Positions 42,777 to 51,499 of a stretch of 64,000 bases of DNA are shown in pieces. Positions within the stretch are counted from its first letter, which is position 1; every line of letters starts with the position of its first letter. The stretch spans positions 1-64,000 of the forward strand of contig CAJTJG010000014.1 of NCBI GenBank assembly GCA_910576785.1, given 5' to 3'. This DNA is from an uncultured Duncaniella sp. (GTDB taxonomy: Bacteria; Bacteroidota; Bacteroidia; Bacteroidales; Muribaculaceae). Below the pieces are notes generated by a model that saw nothing but the letters and a program-made list of their open reading frames with translations, was not told the origin of the DNA and searched no databases. The translations under genes were made by a program, and so were the position numbers.

Positions 42777-42845
42777 ATATAGAAAGGATACAAAAGGATC
42801 TCACCACGACATCACGATGACGGTTCTTTTGTATCCTTTGTATAA
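42777..42845. repeat. Short intergenic hairpin, copy E of the dispersed family
   Basis: ATATAGAAAGGATACAAAAG (42778-42797) pairs with CTTTTGTATCCTTTGTATA (about 42826-42844), but the inner arm and the AATTATCA-type loop of the other copies are missing. It lies between eda and uxuA, which are read in the same direction. Confidence 0.65.
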
Positions 42846-42874
42846 CCACAGCACATCAATTCAAACAGCAAACT

Positions 42875-44038
42875 ATGGAAAAGACATGGCGATGGTTCGG
42901 TCCCAACGATAAGATCACACTCGACATGCTGCGCCAGATAGGCGTAGAGGGGATCGTAACCGCCCTCCACCATATCCCCAACGGCGAGATATGGACCCTG
43001 GAGGAAATCGAAAAAATGAGATCCTACATCGAGGATCACGGTCTGCGCTGGAGCGTGGTGGAGAGTCTCCCCGTCAGCGAGTCCATCAAGTATGGTGGCG
43101 CTGACCGCGATGAACTCATAGAAAAATACAAGGTGTCGCTGGCCAACCTCGGCAAGGCCGGCGTGAAGACCGTGTGCTACAACTTCATGCCCGTGCTCGA
43201 CTGGGCCCGCACCGACCTTGAGTATCCCAACCCCGACGGTACATCCAACCTGTACTTCAACATGGGCGAATTCGCCTATTTCGACATCCACATCCTCAAG
43301 CGCGAGGGTGCGGAGAAGGATTATGACGCCGACACACTGGAGCGTGTGGCCAAACTCCGCGAGACCATGACACCCGAGGGTGAGCAGCGTCTGGTGGAGA
43401 ACATCATCATCAAGACACAGGGATTCGTCAACGGAAACATCTCCGAGGCCGACCTCGACCCCGTGCAGAAGTTCCGCGACCTGCTCAAGCTCTACGAAGG
43501 TATTGACGCCGAGCAGCTCCGCGCCAACATGGCTTATTTCCTGGAAGCCATCATGCCCGTATGCCGCGAGTATGACATCAACATGTGCGTGCATCCCGAC
43601 GATCCTCCCCGCCCCATCCTCGGACTGCCGCGCATCGTCACCTGCGATGCCGACATAAAGGCATTTCTCGACGCAGTGCCCGATCCACACAACGGCCTGA
43701 CCTTCTGCGCCGGCTCGCTCAGCGCCGGAGCACACAATGATATCGTGGATCTGGCCCGCAAGTATGCACCCCGCACCCACTTCGCCCATATACGCGTATG
43801 CAAGACTCTGCCCGGCGGTGACTTCCGCGAGGCATCGCATCTCGACCCGCGGCTCATAGAGGTGGTAAGGATATTCGAGAAGACCAATCCCGGAGTGCCC
43901 ATGCGTGTGGACCACGCCGCTCTCATGCTCGACGATGCCGACAAGGGCTACAACGCCGGCTATTCTTTCCATGGCCGCATGCTCGCCCTCGGCCAGATAG
44001 AGGGCGTTATGGCCGCAGTGAGGAATCTTGAATCTTAA
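42875..44038 (+). CDS. uxuA: Mannonate dehydratase
   Basis: UxuA dehydrates D-mannonate to 2-keto-3-deoxygluconate, an iron- or manganese-dependent step of glucuronate breakdown. The 387-aa protein (E. coli about 394) starts MEKTWRWFGPNDKITLDMLR, with YNFMPVLDWARTDL, CVHPDDPPRPILGLPRI and FCAGSLSAG segments and HFAHIR (metal ligand). The SDR gene follows after 25 nt. Confidence 0.95.
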   Translation: MEKTWRWFGPNDKITLDMLRQIGVEGIVTALHHIPNGEIWTLEEIEKMRSYIEDHGLRWSVVESLPVSESIKYGGADRDELIEKYKVSLANLGKAGVKTVCYNFMPVLDWARTDLEYPNPDGTSNLYFNMGEFAYFDIHILKREGAEKDYDADTLERVAKLRETMTPEGEQRLVENIIIKTQGFVNGNISEADLDPVQKFRDLLKLYEGIDAEQLRANMAYFLEAIMPVCREYDINMCVHPDDPPRPILGLPRIVTCDADIKAFLDAVPDPHNGLTFCAGSLSAGAHNDIVDLARKYAPRTHFAHIRVCKTLPGGDFREASHLDPRLIEVVRIFEKTNPGVPMRVDHAALMLDDADKGYNAGYSFHGRMLALGQIEGVMAAVRNLES

Positions 44039-44063
44039 CCCATCCTTTTGAACTCTTTTGATC

Positions 44064-44876
44064 ATGAATGAATTGTTTTCGGTAAAGGACCAGGTAGTGG
44101 TCATCACCGGCGGCACCGGAGTGCTCGGTGCCTGCATAGGAAAATATCTCGCCACCCAGGGCGCCAAGGTTGTGCTGATGGGACGCCGCAAGGATGAGGG
44201 CGACCATATAGTCAACGAGATCACCGAGGCCGGAGGCGAAGCCATGTTCCTCGTCACCGACGTGATGGACGAGAAGGTTGTCAAGGCCAACTGCGACGAG
44301 ATTCTGGCCCGCTACGGACGCGTGGACGCCCTTCTCAACGCCGCCGGCGGCAATATGGCCGGAGCCACCATCGCACCCACAGGCAACTTCTTCGACCTGC
44401 AGGTGGAGGCATTCCGCACGGTGCTCGATCTCAACCTCACCGGCTCGGTGATACCGACACAGGTGTTCCTGCGCCCGATGGTAGAGGCCGGCAAAGGCTC
44501 GATAGTCAACTTCTCGTCGATGGCGGCATTCCGCCCCATGACCCGTGTATGCGGCTATGCAGCTGCCAAGGCAGGCATATCCAACTTCACGGCTTTTCTG
44601 GCCAACGAGGTTGCCACCAAGTTCACCCCCTCCATCCGCGTCAACGCCATCGCTCCCGGATTCTTCCTCACCAACCAGAACCGCGCGCTCCTCACCAATC
44701 CTGACGGATCGCTCACCGAGCGTGGCACTGACGTGATACGCCAGACTCCGTTCAAGCGCTTCGGCCGTCCCGAAGAGCTGTGCGGCACGATCCAGTATCT
44801 GATATCCGATGCCGCATCGTTCGTCACCGGCACGGTTGCCGTGGTCGACGGCGGCTTCAACGCCTTCGCGATGTAA
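44064..44876 (+). CDS. SDR oxidoreductase, candidate D-fructuronate reductase
   Basis: The 270-aa short-chain dehydrogenase has TGGTGVLGACIG (nucleotide binding), NAAGG, the catalytic SSMAAF and YAAAKAG, and a C-terminal VVDGGF. Its position after uxuA suggests it makes mannonate from fructuronate, replacing the unrelated UxuB of E. coli; such SDRs are known in Bacteroidota. KduD-like activity is the alternative. ATG 44064 is chosen over a TTG two codons earlier. Confidence 0.85.
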   Translation: MNELFSVKDQVVVITGGTGVLGACIGKYLATQGAKVVLMGRRKDEGDHIVNEITEAGGEAMFLVTDVMDEKVVKANCDEILARYGRVDALLNAAGGNMAGATIAPTGNFFDLQVEAFRTVLDLNLTGSVIPTQVFLRPMVEAGKGSIVNFSSMAAFRPMTRVCGYAAAKAGISNFTAFLANEVATKFTPSIRVNAIAPGFFLTNQNRALLTNPDGSLTERGTDVIRQTPFKRFGRPEELCGTIQYLISDAASFVTGTVAVVDGGFNAFAM

Positions 44877-44884
44877 TACCTCAA

Positions 44885-44995
44885 GTACAGAAAGATACAT
44901 AAGGACAAAAAAAGGACAGAAGGGACAGATTTAAATTATCAGCACGATAATTGATTCTTGTCCCTTCTGTCCTTTTTTCGTCTTACTGCATACTT
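44885..44995. repeat. Long intergenic hairpin, copy F of a dispersed family
   Basis: Left arm about 44886-44930 (ACAGAAAGATACATAAGGAC through AGAAGGGACAG) pairs with right arm about 44958-44993 (TTGTCCCTTCTGTCC onward). The loop reads AATTATCAGCACGATAATT, the clearest form of the shared loop. It lies between convergent genes, and its right end touches the stop codon of the 45-aa gene (44995-45132). Confidence 0.88.
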
Positions 44996-45132
44996 TATAC
45001 GGTAATCATGGCTGCCACATCGGTGTCGCCGAACAGATCGGCCATTGTGAGCCACAGCAGCAGCAGCGCTATCAGTACAAGGGCTCCGATGACGAGCCAG
45101 ACGTTAACTCTTGATTTTTCTTTATCGCTCAT
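44995..45132 (-). CDS. 45-aa single-pass membrane protein
   Basis: MSDKEKSRVNVWLVIGALVL begins a 45-aa protein with one hydrophobic helix (about 11-30) and an acidic end (ADLFGDTDVAAM). It follows the degenerate sensor kinase by 29 nt in the same direction. Size, topology and position suggest a membrane partner of the kinase, but no family is known to me. The ATG at 45132 was chosen since the longer frame overlaps the kinase gene. Confidence 0.6.
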   Translation of the reverse strand: MSDKEKSRVNVWLVIGALVLIALLLLWLTMADLFGDTDVAAMITV

Positions 45133-45161
45133 AGCTTTGATATGTTGATTGTTGATGATGT

Positions 45162-46622
45162 TCAGATGTGATTGTCGGTATGGACTGTGAGGATGAATGA
45201 TGTGCCGCGTGTGACGGTCGGATCGAGCGTCAGCGAGCCTCCCATCTTGTCGGCGCGCAGGGCGCATATAGGCAGTCCGAGTCCGTCGCCGTCAGTGATA
45301 TCCCTCGAAGCGTTGAATGCCTTGAATAGATCCTCGCGCTCCTCCTCGGGTATGCCGGGGCCTGAGTCGGTGACGATGAACTGATGGGTGGTGGCGCCGC
45401 GCTTACGGTAGGCGAGCGTGATCTTTCCACCCTCGGGGGTAAACTTGGCGGCATTGTCGAGCAGATGCTCAAGTATCTTCTGCACTTCGGGGGCATCTAT
45501 TTTGGCCCATCCGCGTGTACCGTCGAGCACCAGCGTGACACCCTTGCGGAGCATCGGGCGGAACTCATCGGCTATGCTGCGGCAGAACGGCTCGAGATTG
45601 ACGTTCTCGAATGTGGCCGGGTCTTTCGGCTCCATGGCCTCCACCTCGGAGAGCGTACCCACCTTGGAGACGTAGCCGCGTAGCGACTGTACGGCTGGGT
45701 TATCGGGGTCGAGCTTGTCGAGAGCAGGCTTGAGAGAGGTGGACATGTTCTGGAGCATGGCGCTCTTGGCGGCGTTGCGGGCATCGGCCTCCTCGGCACG
45801 ACGGCGCATGCGGCGGTTCTTGATGATGATTCTCCAGTAGAGCAGAGCACCGATCGCAAGCGCACCGACTGCGATGACAAAGAGAGTAATGAAAGTGACC
45901 ATCGTGCCGGTGCGCTTTGCTATGGTGTGGTCCATCTGCTCCATCTCGGCTACGGTATCGGCCATCTCCTTCTTGACCTTTCCGAGCTCGGTGTCGGCGT
46001 TGACGGCCTCGATGGAGTCGCTCCAGTGCATGTAGCTCTCGTAGGTATGTTCGACAAGGGCAGCGTCGTTGGAAGCGACAGCACGCTCTATAAGCGCCTT
46101 GTAGGCCTTGTCGGCGGCCTTGTAGTCGGTCGATGAGTCATATTGCCTTATGAGGCGGGCTATGCAACGGTCGCCTTGCTCTGTACGGTCCACACTGTAG
46201 TAGAACTGTGCCTCGCAGAAAAGCATGTCGGAAGTGATATCCCTGCTGTCAGCCTTACGGGCATAAGTGGCCATGCGTTTGAGCCATGCCTCGGCCTGCG
46301 CGGTATTGTGCATGTGCTGGTAGAGTTCATAGCGTGCCTTGGCGGTGTAATAGTAAGGAGCCGGGAGCGAGTCGGGCGACACCTTCCTCTCGGCCATGAT
46401 CTTGTCAAGACCGGAGAGGAGCTTGAACGCCCCGTCATAATTCTTGGCGGCGGCACATGCCTGCGCCGCTCCCGCAGCGCTCTTGGCGGCGGGGAGATAT
46501 TGTCTGGAGGCCACCTGCGAATTGTAGGCCTTGATGTGCTTCGAGAAGTCAGCTTGTGCATCGGCCATTACCGCCAACACACCTGTAGTAAGTGCCAACA
46601 AAATGGTCAATAATCGTCTCAT
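45162..46622 (-). CDS. Sensor kinase-like protein lacking the phosphoacceptor His
   Basis: The 486-aa protein has a signal segment (1-22), a TPR-like periplasmic domain (about 25-235), one transmembrane helix (about 242-263), a coiled linker and a kinase core. The ATPase domain is intact: N box EHLLDNAAKF (385-394), DSGPGIP and GDGLGLPIC. The H-box, expected as NMSHELRTPL, reads NMSTSLKPAL (292-301), so Thr295 stands where His should be. It may act as an ATP-binding sensor without autophosphorylation, or with a partner. No response regulator is adjacent. Confidence 0.8.
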   Translation of the reverse strand: MRRLLTILLALTTGVLAVMADAQADFSKHIKAYNSQVASRQYLPAAKSAAGAAQACAAAKNYDGAFKLLSGLDKIMAERKVSPDSLPAPYYYTAKARYELYQHMHNTAQAEAWLKRMATYARKADSRDITSDMLFCEAQFYYSVDRTEQGDRCIARLIRQYDSSTDYKAADKAYKALIERAVASNDAALVEHTYESYMHWSDSIEAVNADTELGKVKKEMADTVAEMEQMDHTIAKRTGTMVTFITLFVIAVGALAIGALLYWRIIIKNRRMRRRAEEADARNAAKSAMLQNMSTSLKPALDKLDPDNPAVQSLRGYVSKVGTLSEVEAMEPKDPATFENVNLEPFCRSIADEFRPMLRKGVTLVLDGTRGWAKIDAPEVQKILEHLLDNAAKFTPEGGKITLAYRKRGATTHQFIVTDSGPGIPEEEREDLFKAFNASRDITDGDGLGLPICALRADKMGGSLTLDPTVTRGTSFILTVHTDNHI

Positions 46623-46692
46623 AATCTACATAGTTTAACGTGTATATTTTCAACACGCGAAGAGACGTAATGGTTCTCAGACCATCATGACA

Positions 46693-48426
46693 TTATCTGC
46701 GGTAGAGGAGCTTCACGCTGTCTATGGCGGTACGGTTGCGGTCGTAGTCATAGCCGCTGCCGTAGAGGCGGCGCGAGGCGGTGCGGGCCGTGTCGGGCCG
46801 CAACAATGACAAGGCGGGCATGTAGGACCCGCACTCCACCCCGGCGAGATCAAGTATGGTATGGGTGACATCGGAATTGTAGACAGGCTTGTCCTCACAC
46901 AGCCTCATGGCCTCTACCCTTTCGGGATGGCGTGAAGCGTACTCAGGACTCACCCATATGAAGAGCGGCACCTCATAGTTCACCTTCACCACTCCCGGCT
47001 CGCGGCTGTTCACCTCACGACCTTTGTGGATACGGAAGTCATAAAGCTCCTCACCATGGTCAGGCACATATACCACCACGGCGTTTACATCCGTGAGACG
47101 GTCAATGACCGAGGCGAGTACCTTGTCGCCATGCAGCAGAGCATTGTCGTAGGCCGCCATGTGGCCGCGGGCTGTGGCGTCGAGACCAGGTATATGGACA
47201 TAGTTGTCGGGCGTGAACACGGCATCGGAGGCAGGATAGCGCTCGTCAAACTCGAAATGCTGCCCCATGAGATGATACACTACAAAGTCACGGCCTCGCG
47301 AGGGAGATACGCTGTAGAGACGGGTAAAGTCAAGGTCATAGTCGCAGAGCGTATCGCTCGTCTGGTCGAAACATGCCTCGAAGATAGTGCGTTTGTTCAT
47401 GAAGGCCGTCGTGCCGAAGTCGAAGCGACCCGGCTCGGTGCGCAGCGACTGATTGTCGTACATGGCCGTGCTGAAACCGGCTTTCTTCATCACAGCGGCC
47501 AGCAGGGGCGAATCCTCATACACATCCTCGCTCCCGGCATCGTGGAGCGAATGGAGCAGCCGGTAGGCATCGATGGTGAAATTCGCCGGCGTGATGACAT
47601 TGCTGAACGCAATCAACCGACCCTCCCGCCTCAATGAATCGGCTACCGGGGTGGTGGGAAGAAAATAGCCGTAGATCTCAGAGCGGCTCTTGATGAACGA
47701 CTCGCCGATTATGTAGACCACCGTGATATCCTCTCCGGGATCAGCGGCATGCACATCCTCGGCGGCTATCGCCCTCTCCAGACGGTCATAGCGGGCCGGA
47801 TCGAACATCACGCGGATATCCTTGACGGCGTAGTAATAGACCATAGGGGCCGAGGCTGTCTCGAGCGCGCACTGCCTCATCCAGAATTCGCGGAACGATG
47901 TGCGGCTCACCCTGACCATATCGTAGACCGACAGACATACTCCGGCCAGAAGACAGGCAGCGAAAGCTACCCCAACCACCCGTGGCATACTTGATATGCG
48001 CCTCTCTATGAAGCGCCGCCACATGGCCGACAGGACGAGGTAAGCCCCGATCACCACCGCCATGACTCCGAGCGCCCCAAGGAGCGGCCCCACCGACATG
48101 GACAGGAACTCGCCGGCCTCACCGGGATTGGTCTGGAGCGCAATGACCATCATGGGACTTGATATGCGGTCGCCCTGGGCGAAGAGGCAGAACAGTTCGC
48201 CGAAGAATATCAGCGAGCAGAGCGTCAGCACCACCGCGTGGATCCACCGCCGCAGGGATGCGGCAAGGGTCAGCACGAGTGCCACGGCAAACGGCTGGAA
48301 CAATACGAGTAACAGGAATCCTCTTATACCCATCAGCGGTTGGAAAAACACCGGGACGAGGAAGTAGAGCCAGAGGAGGAGAAGAAGAGGCAGACGGGAT
48401 AGGAACCGTCCACTGAATGTGTTCAT
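46693..48426 (-). CDS. Sulfatase-fold membrane transferase (phosphoethanolamine transferase-like)
   Basis: The 577-aa protein has five N-terminal transmembrane helices (about 10-180) and a periplasmic alkaline-phosphatase-type domain with VVYIIGESFIKSRSEIYGY (metal site), NVITPANFTIDAYRLL (Thr nucleophile candidate), GQHFEFDERYP and VVYVPDHGEELYDF. This is the EptA/CptA-like layout, which moves phosphoethanolamine from lipids onto lipid A or glycans. The acceptor is unknown. Last gene of the dapB-lepB-wbqC operon; ATGA overlap with wbqC. Confidence 0.82.
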   Translation of the reverse strand: MNTFSGRFLSRLPLLLLLWLYFLVPVFFQPLMGIRGFLLLVLFQPFAVALVLTLAASLRRWIHAVVLTLCSLIFFGELFCLFAQGDRISSPMMVIALQTNPGEAGEFLSMSVGPLLGALGVMAVVIGAYLVLSAMWRRFIERRISSMPRVVGVAFAACLLAGVCLSVYDMVRVSRTSFREFWMRQCALETASAPMVYYYAVKDIRVMFDPARYDRLERAIAAEDVHAADPGEDITVVYIIGESFIKSRSEIYGYFLPTTPVADSLRREGRLIAFSNVITPANFTIDAYRLLHSLHDAGSEDVYEDSPLLAAVMKKAGFSTAMYDNQSLRTEPGRFDFGTTAFMNKRTIFEACFDQTSDTLCDYDLDFTRLYSVSPSRGRDFVVYHLMGQHFEFDERYPASDAVFTPDNYVHIPGLDATARGHMAAYDNALLHGDKVLASVIDRLTDVNAVVVYVPDHGEELYDFRIHKGREVNSREPGVVKVNYEVPLFIWVSPEYASRHPERVEAMRLCEDKPVYNSDVTHTILDLAGVECGSYMPALSLLRPDTARTASRRLYGSGYDYDRNRTAIDSVKLLYRR

Positions 48427-49037
48427 TTCTGAAGGTTATGTAGATATATCTGGGCCTCAGGACCGAGGTTGAATACGAGATCAAGAATGCTCATACCGGC
48501 GATGAAACCGAGCTTGTCCTGCCTCACCTGCCTGTAAGGACCGGGGGGGGCAACATCCGGTATGACCGGCATGCCGTGAGGCGAGGGTGATGACGGCGGC
48601 ATCCCGAGGATGTCGCGCAGCTGCGCGTCCCATGCCATGGCAAGGTACATGAGCCGTGGAAAACGGTCGGTGACACCCACAGTGAGCATCGGTAAAAAAC
48701 GGTCGATGTAGAATTCAAAGTATGGCGTGCGGCCATATGCACTCTCGAGGGCCACACGGTGTACATCCCACCAGGCCCCGTGGGCGGATATGAGCACCTC
48801 GTCCCAGCGGCACCGCGAGCTCTCAGGCTTGGCGATCGGGACTGTGAGCGCGAGGGGGCCGCGCGTGTCGGCTATCATGAAGCGGTGGGTGCCTTTGTCG
48901 CGCTTGTCGAAGCGGCCTGTCCAGTCCTGACCGGAGGATCCGCATCCCCAGGCCAGGGCATAGTCCTCTATCCCCGCGCAAAGGCGCGGGGGAAGCACCG
49001 CATGAATCTCAGGATGATTTACCGGACGTGGTGACAT
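48423..49037 (-). CDS. WbqC family protein
   Basis: The 204-aa protein resembles WbqC-like proteins found near polysaccharide synthesis genes: DWTGRFDKRDKGTHRFMIAD, LTVPIAKPESSRCRWDEV and AYGRTPYFEFYIDRFL are typical segments. Biochemical function is not established. It starts one base into the lepB stop (TGATG) and overlaps the next gene by 4 nt (ATGA), so it is translated in series with both. Confidence 0.8.
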   Translation of the reverse strand: MSPRPVNHPEIHAVLPPRLCAGIEDYALAWGCGSSGQDWTGRFDKRDKGTHRFMIADTRGPLALTVPIAKPESSRCRWDEVLISAHGAWWDVHRVALESAYGRTPYFEFYIDRFLPMLTVGVTDRFPRLMYLAMAWDAQLRDILGMPPSSPSPHGMPVIPDVAPPGPYRQVRQDKLGFIAGMSILDLVFNLGPEAQIYLHNLQK

Positions 49038-50503
49038 CAGTATTTCTCCGAATCGGGGTTGGCGTCGCGGAGCACACGGTTCCACCTCACGCCTCCGTTG
49101 AATATGGAACGGTCCTTGTCGAACGACACAAGCACCATCTCGGGACGACCCACAATGTGATCCTCGGGCACGAATCCCCAGTAGCGGGAGTCGAGCGAGT
49201 TGTCGCGGTTGTCGCCCATCATGAAATAGTAGTCCATCTTGAACGTGTAAGTGTCGGCAGGCTTGCCGTCAATGTACACTTTGCCATCCTCGCGCAGCAC
49301 GGCATCGGGATTGCCTTCGTAGTCGCGTATGGCGCGTCCGTATATCTTCCATGCACGCGGCGTGAGACGCAGGCGCATACCCTTCTTGGGTATCCATACC
49401 TCGCCGTAGTCGGCGCGTGTCCAATCGTCGGCGACACCCTCGGGGAAGAGATACTCACCCTTCGTGGCGGGCATCTTCATCACCTTGGTCACATCCTTGC
49501 GCTCCGTCATCTTCGCCACCATCGAGGGGGTGAGCGGAGATACGAATATCGGGGGAACAGTGCCATCGTCGGCCACAGCGAAACCAAGGGAGCGCAATGC
49601 GGGAAGATCCTCGGCGGTGACGGGCACGCGATGACGGTCGTCGACAGCTATGCCTGCCTCGCTCCACACGGTCTCGGGACTCGCGGCAGGAGCGAGCTGA
49701 TAGTAGTAGTTGAACTGCACGTTGTCGGGCTGCGGGATAGCCTTGCCATTGATGTGTATCTCGCCGTCCACGATGCTGAGACGATCGCCCGGAAGGCCCA
49801 CAGCACGCTTCACGTAGTTCTCCCTGCGGTCCACGGGACGATAGATCACCTCGCCGAACGTCTGAGGATTGTTGAGGATAGCCTCGCGTCCATACATCTT
49901 AACGAGAGTGTAATAATCGGGGTTCTGCACCTTGAGGGCCACGGTATCGCCTGCGGGGAAGTTGAACACCACGATGTCGCCGCGCTCCACATTGCCGAGT
50001 CCGGCCAGACGGTGATACTTCCACTGTGGCTTGTCAAGATAGCTCTTGGTGTTGAGTATGGGAAAGGTGTTCTGCACCAGAGGGAAATGCACGGGAGTGT
50101 TGGGCACCCTCGGGCCATAGGCCATCTTATTGACCCACAGATAGTCGCCTACCAGGAGGGACTTCTCGAGTGAAGAGGAGGGGATCTGATAATTCTGCCC
50201 CACGAATGTGAACACGAAGTACACCAGCACGAGGGCGTATAGAATGGCGTCGACCCAGCTCATGACGCTGCGCACCGCGGGGTTCTTCGACTTCTTCCAC
50301 CATGTCAGAGGTATATAGCCGGTGATGTATATGTCAAGGAGCAGGAACCATGCCAACGCTACCCACCAGTTGCCGAGCCATGCCACCCAGAGGAAAAACA
50401 CAAGCGAGACAATGGCGAAACGGATCCAACGCGTGGTGCGCGTAGCCTTGATGCGCGAGCGGAGATCGTCGGCAAATGATTTCTTGTCTGTATCGTTGCT
50501 CAT
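49037..50503 (-). CDS. lepB: Signal peptidase I
   Basis: LepB cuts signal peptides from Sec-exported proteins on the periplasmic side. The 488-aa protein has transmembrane helices near 28-62 and 82-101, the catalytic Ser in IPSSSLEKSLLVGD (S111), the catalytic Lys in NYVKRAVGLPGDRL (K232) and the final box GDNRDNSLDSRYWGFVPEDH. It is longer than the E. coli enzyme (324) because of an insertion after the catalytic Lys, common in Bacteroidales. ATGA overlap with dapB. Confidence 0.95.
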   Translation of the reverse strand: MSNDTDKKSFADDLRSRIKATRTTRWIRFAIVSLVFFLWVAWLGNWWVALAWFLLLDIYITGYIPLTWWKKSKNPAVRSVMSWVDAILYALVLVYFVFTFVGQNYQIPSSSLEKSLLVGDYLWVNKMAYGPRVPNTPVHFPLVQNTFPILNTKSYLDKPQWKYHRLAGLGNVERGDIVVFNFPAGDTVALKVQNPDYYTLVKMYGREAILNNPQTFGEVIYRPVDRRENYVKRAVGLPGDRLSIVDGEIHINGKAIPQPDNVQFNYYYQLAPAASPETVWSEAGIAVDDRHRVPVTAEDLPALRSLGFAVADDGTVPPIFVSPLTPSMVAKMTERKDVTKVMKMPATKGEYLFPEGVADDWTRADYGEVWIPKKGMRLRLTPRAWKIYGRAIRDYEGNPDAVLREDGKVYIDGKPADTYTFKMDYYFMMGDNRDNSLDSRYWGFVPEDHIVGRPEMVLVSFDKDRSIFNGGVRWNRVLRDANPDSEKY

Positions 50504-51288
50504 TTTATCAGATCCTCCATCATTTGGTCAATAGTGAAGATACCCTTCCGTCCGGCAAGCCATTCCGCAGCCATGACCGCACCTAGGGCAAAGCCGTCGC
50601 GCGACTTGGCCGAGTGGCTTATGGTGATTGTGTCCACCGGGGAGTCCCAGTTGATGGTATGTATACCCGGTACCTCACCCTGACGCAGCGAGAGGATGGG
50701 GAGCGATGAGGCATGTGTATTGTCCATAGCCTCGGATGCGGCGCGGGCCTCCGACGGCATATCAGGCGAGTCGGCATGCACTATGCCGGCATCGGTCCAT
50801 GAGGTGATACCCTTGTCCTCGGCCATGATACCTTCGGCGAGGGTGATGGCGGTGCCCGAGGGGTGGTCGAGCTTATGTATGTGGTGCACCTCGGTCATCG
50901 AGGGCTTGTACTGAGGCAGATGGGACATGATGGCGGCCAGCCGGCGTGAGATGACGTTGAATACGTTGACACCGATGCTGAAGTTGCTCGAAGCGAGAAG
51001 CGATCCACCGGCGGCGATCACTCCGCTCTCCACCTCGGCGCGACGGTCGTTCCATCCGGTGGAACCGCACACCACGGGCACTCCGCGCGATGCGGCCTTG
51101 AGGATGTTGGCCGGAGCAGTGGAGGGTGTGGTGAATTCTATCGCCGCCTCGGCAGAGGCAAAAGCATCCCCGTCCATGTCTGCGACATTGCCGGCATCTA
51201 TCACGGCCACGATCTCGTGGCCTCTGTCGCGGGCTATACGCTCTATGGCATGGCCCATCTTTCCATATCCTATGATCGCAATTTTCAT
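50500..51288 (-). CDS. dapB: 4-Hydroxy-tetrahydrodipicolinate reductase
   Basis: DapB reduces HTPA to tetrahydrodipicolinate in the lysine/diaminopimelate pathway. The 262-aa protein starts MKIAIIGYGKMGHAIERIA, with EFTTPSTAPANI, VCGSTGW, SNFSIGVNVF, EVHHIHKLDHPSGTA (catalytic His) and the family end. ATG 51288 gives the correct N-terminus; a frame start at 51360 lies inside the preceding hairpin. First gene of a four-gene operon. Confidence 0.96.
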   Translation of the reverse strand: MKIAIIGYGKMGHAIERIARDRGHEIVAVIDAGNVADMDGDAFASAEAAIEFTTPSTAPANILKAASRGVPVVCGSTGWNDRRAEVESGVIAAGGSLLASSNFSIGVNVFNVISRRLAAIMSHLPQYKPSMTEVHHIHKLDHPSGTAITLAEGIMAEDKGITSWTDAGIVHADSPDMPSEARAASEAMDNTHASSLPILSLRQGEVPGIHTINWDSPVDTITISHSAKSRDGFALGAVMAAEWLAGRKGIFTIDQMMEDLIK

Positions 51289-51296
51289 AACAGCCA

Positions 51297-51304
51297 CAAA
51301 TTTA
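51297..51304 (-). promoter_or_regulatory. -7 box of the dapB operon promoter
   Basis: Minus strand TAAATTTG (51304-51297), 8 nt before the ATG. No TTG at the proper distance. A very short or absent leader is implied. Confidence 0.5.
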
Positions 51305-51336
51305 GCAATAATTCCGCAAACAATCACAGAATCGAC

Positions 51337-51460
51337 TACAAAAGGAAACAAAAGGGACAAAAGAGGAACAGAAGAAACAAAATTTTTAAATTATCAATAC
51401 ATTACGTATTAATTGATTCTGTTTCTTCTGTTCCTCTTTTGTCCCTTTTGTTTCCTCTGT
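51337..51460. repeat. Long intergenic hairpin, copy G of a dispersed family
   Basis: Left arm about 51340-51382 (AAAAGGAAACAAAAGGGACA, AAAGAGGAACAGAAGAAACA) pairs with right arm about 51418-51458. The arm has AAACA where other copies have GGACA, with matching changes on the other side. Loop: AATTATCAATACATTACG, then TATTAATTGATTC. It lies after the FKBP gene and before the dapB promoter. Confidence 0.9.
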
Positions 51461-51499
51461 TATTTACGTTAAGAGGTTTATTTCAGGGTAAGGGGGGGA

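Noticed and set aside
42812..44290. Long minus-strand frame opposite uxuA and the SDR gene
   Set aside because: Same cause; it spans two clear plus-strand genes and the intergenic gap, and its translation has no recognised domain.
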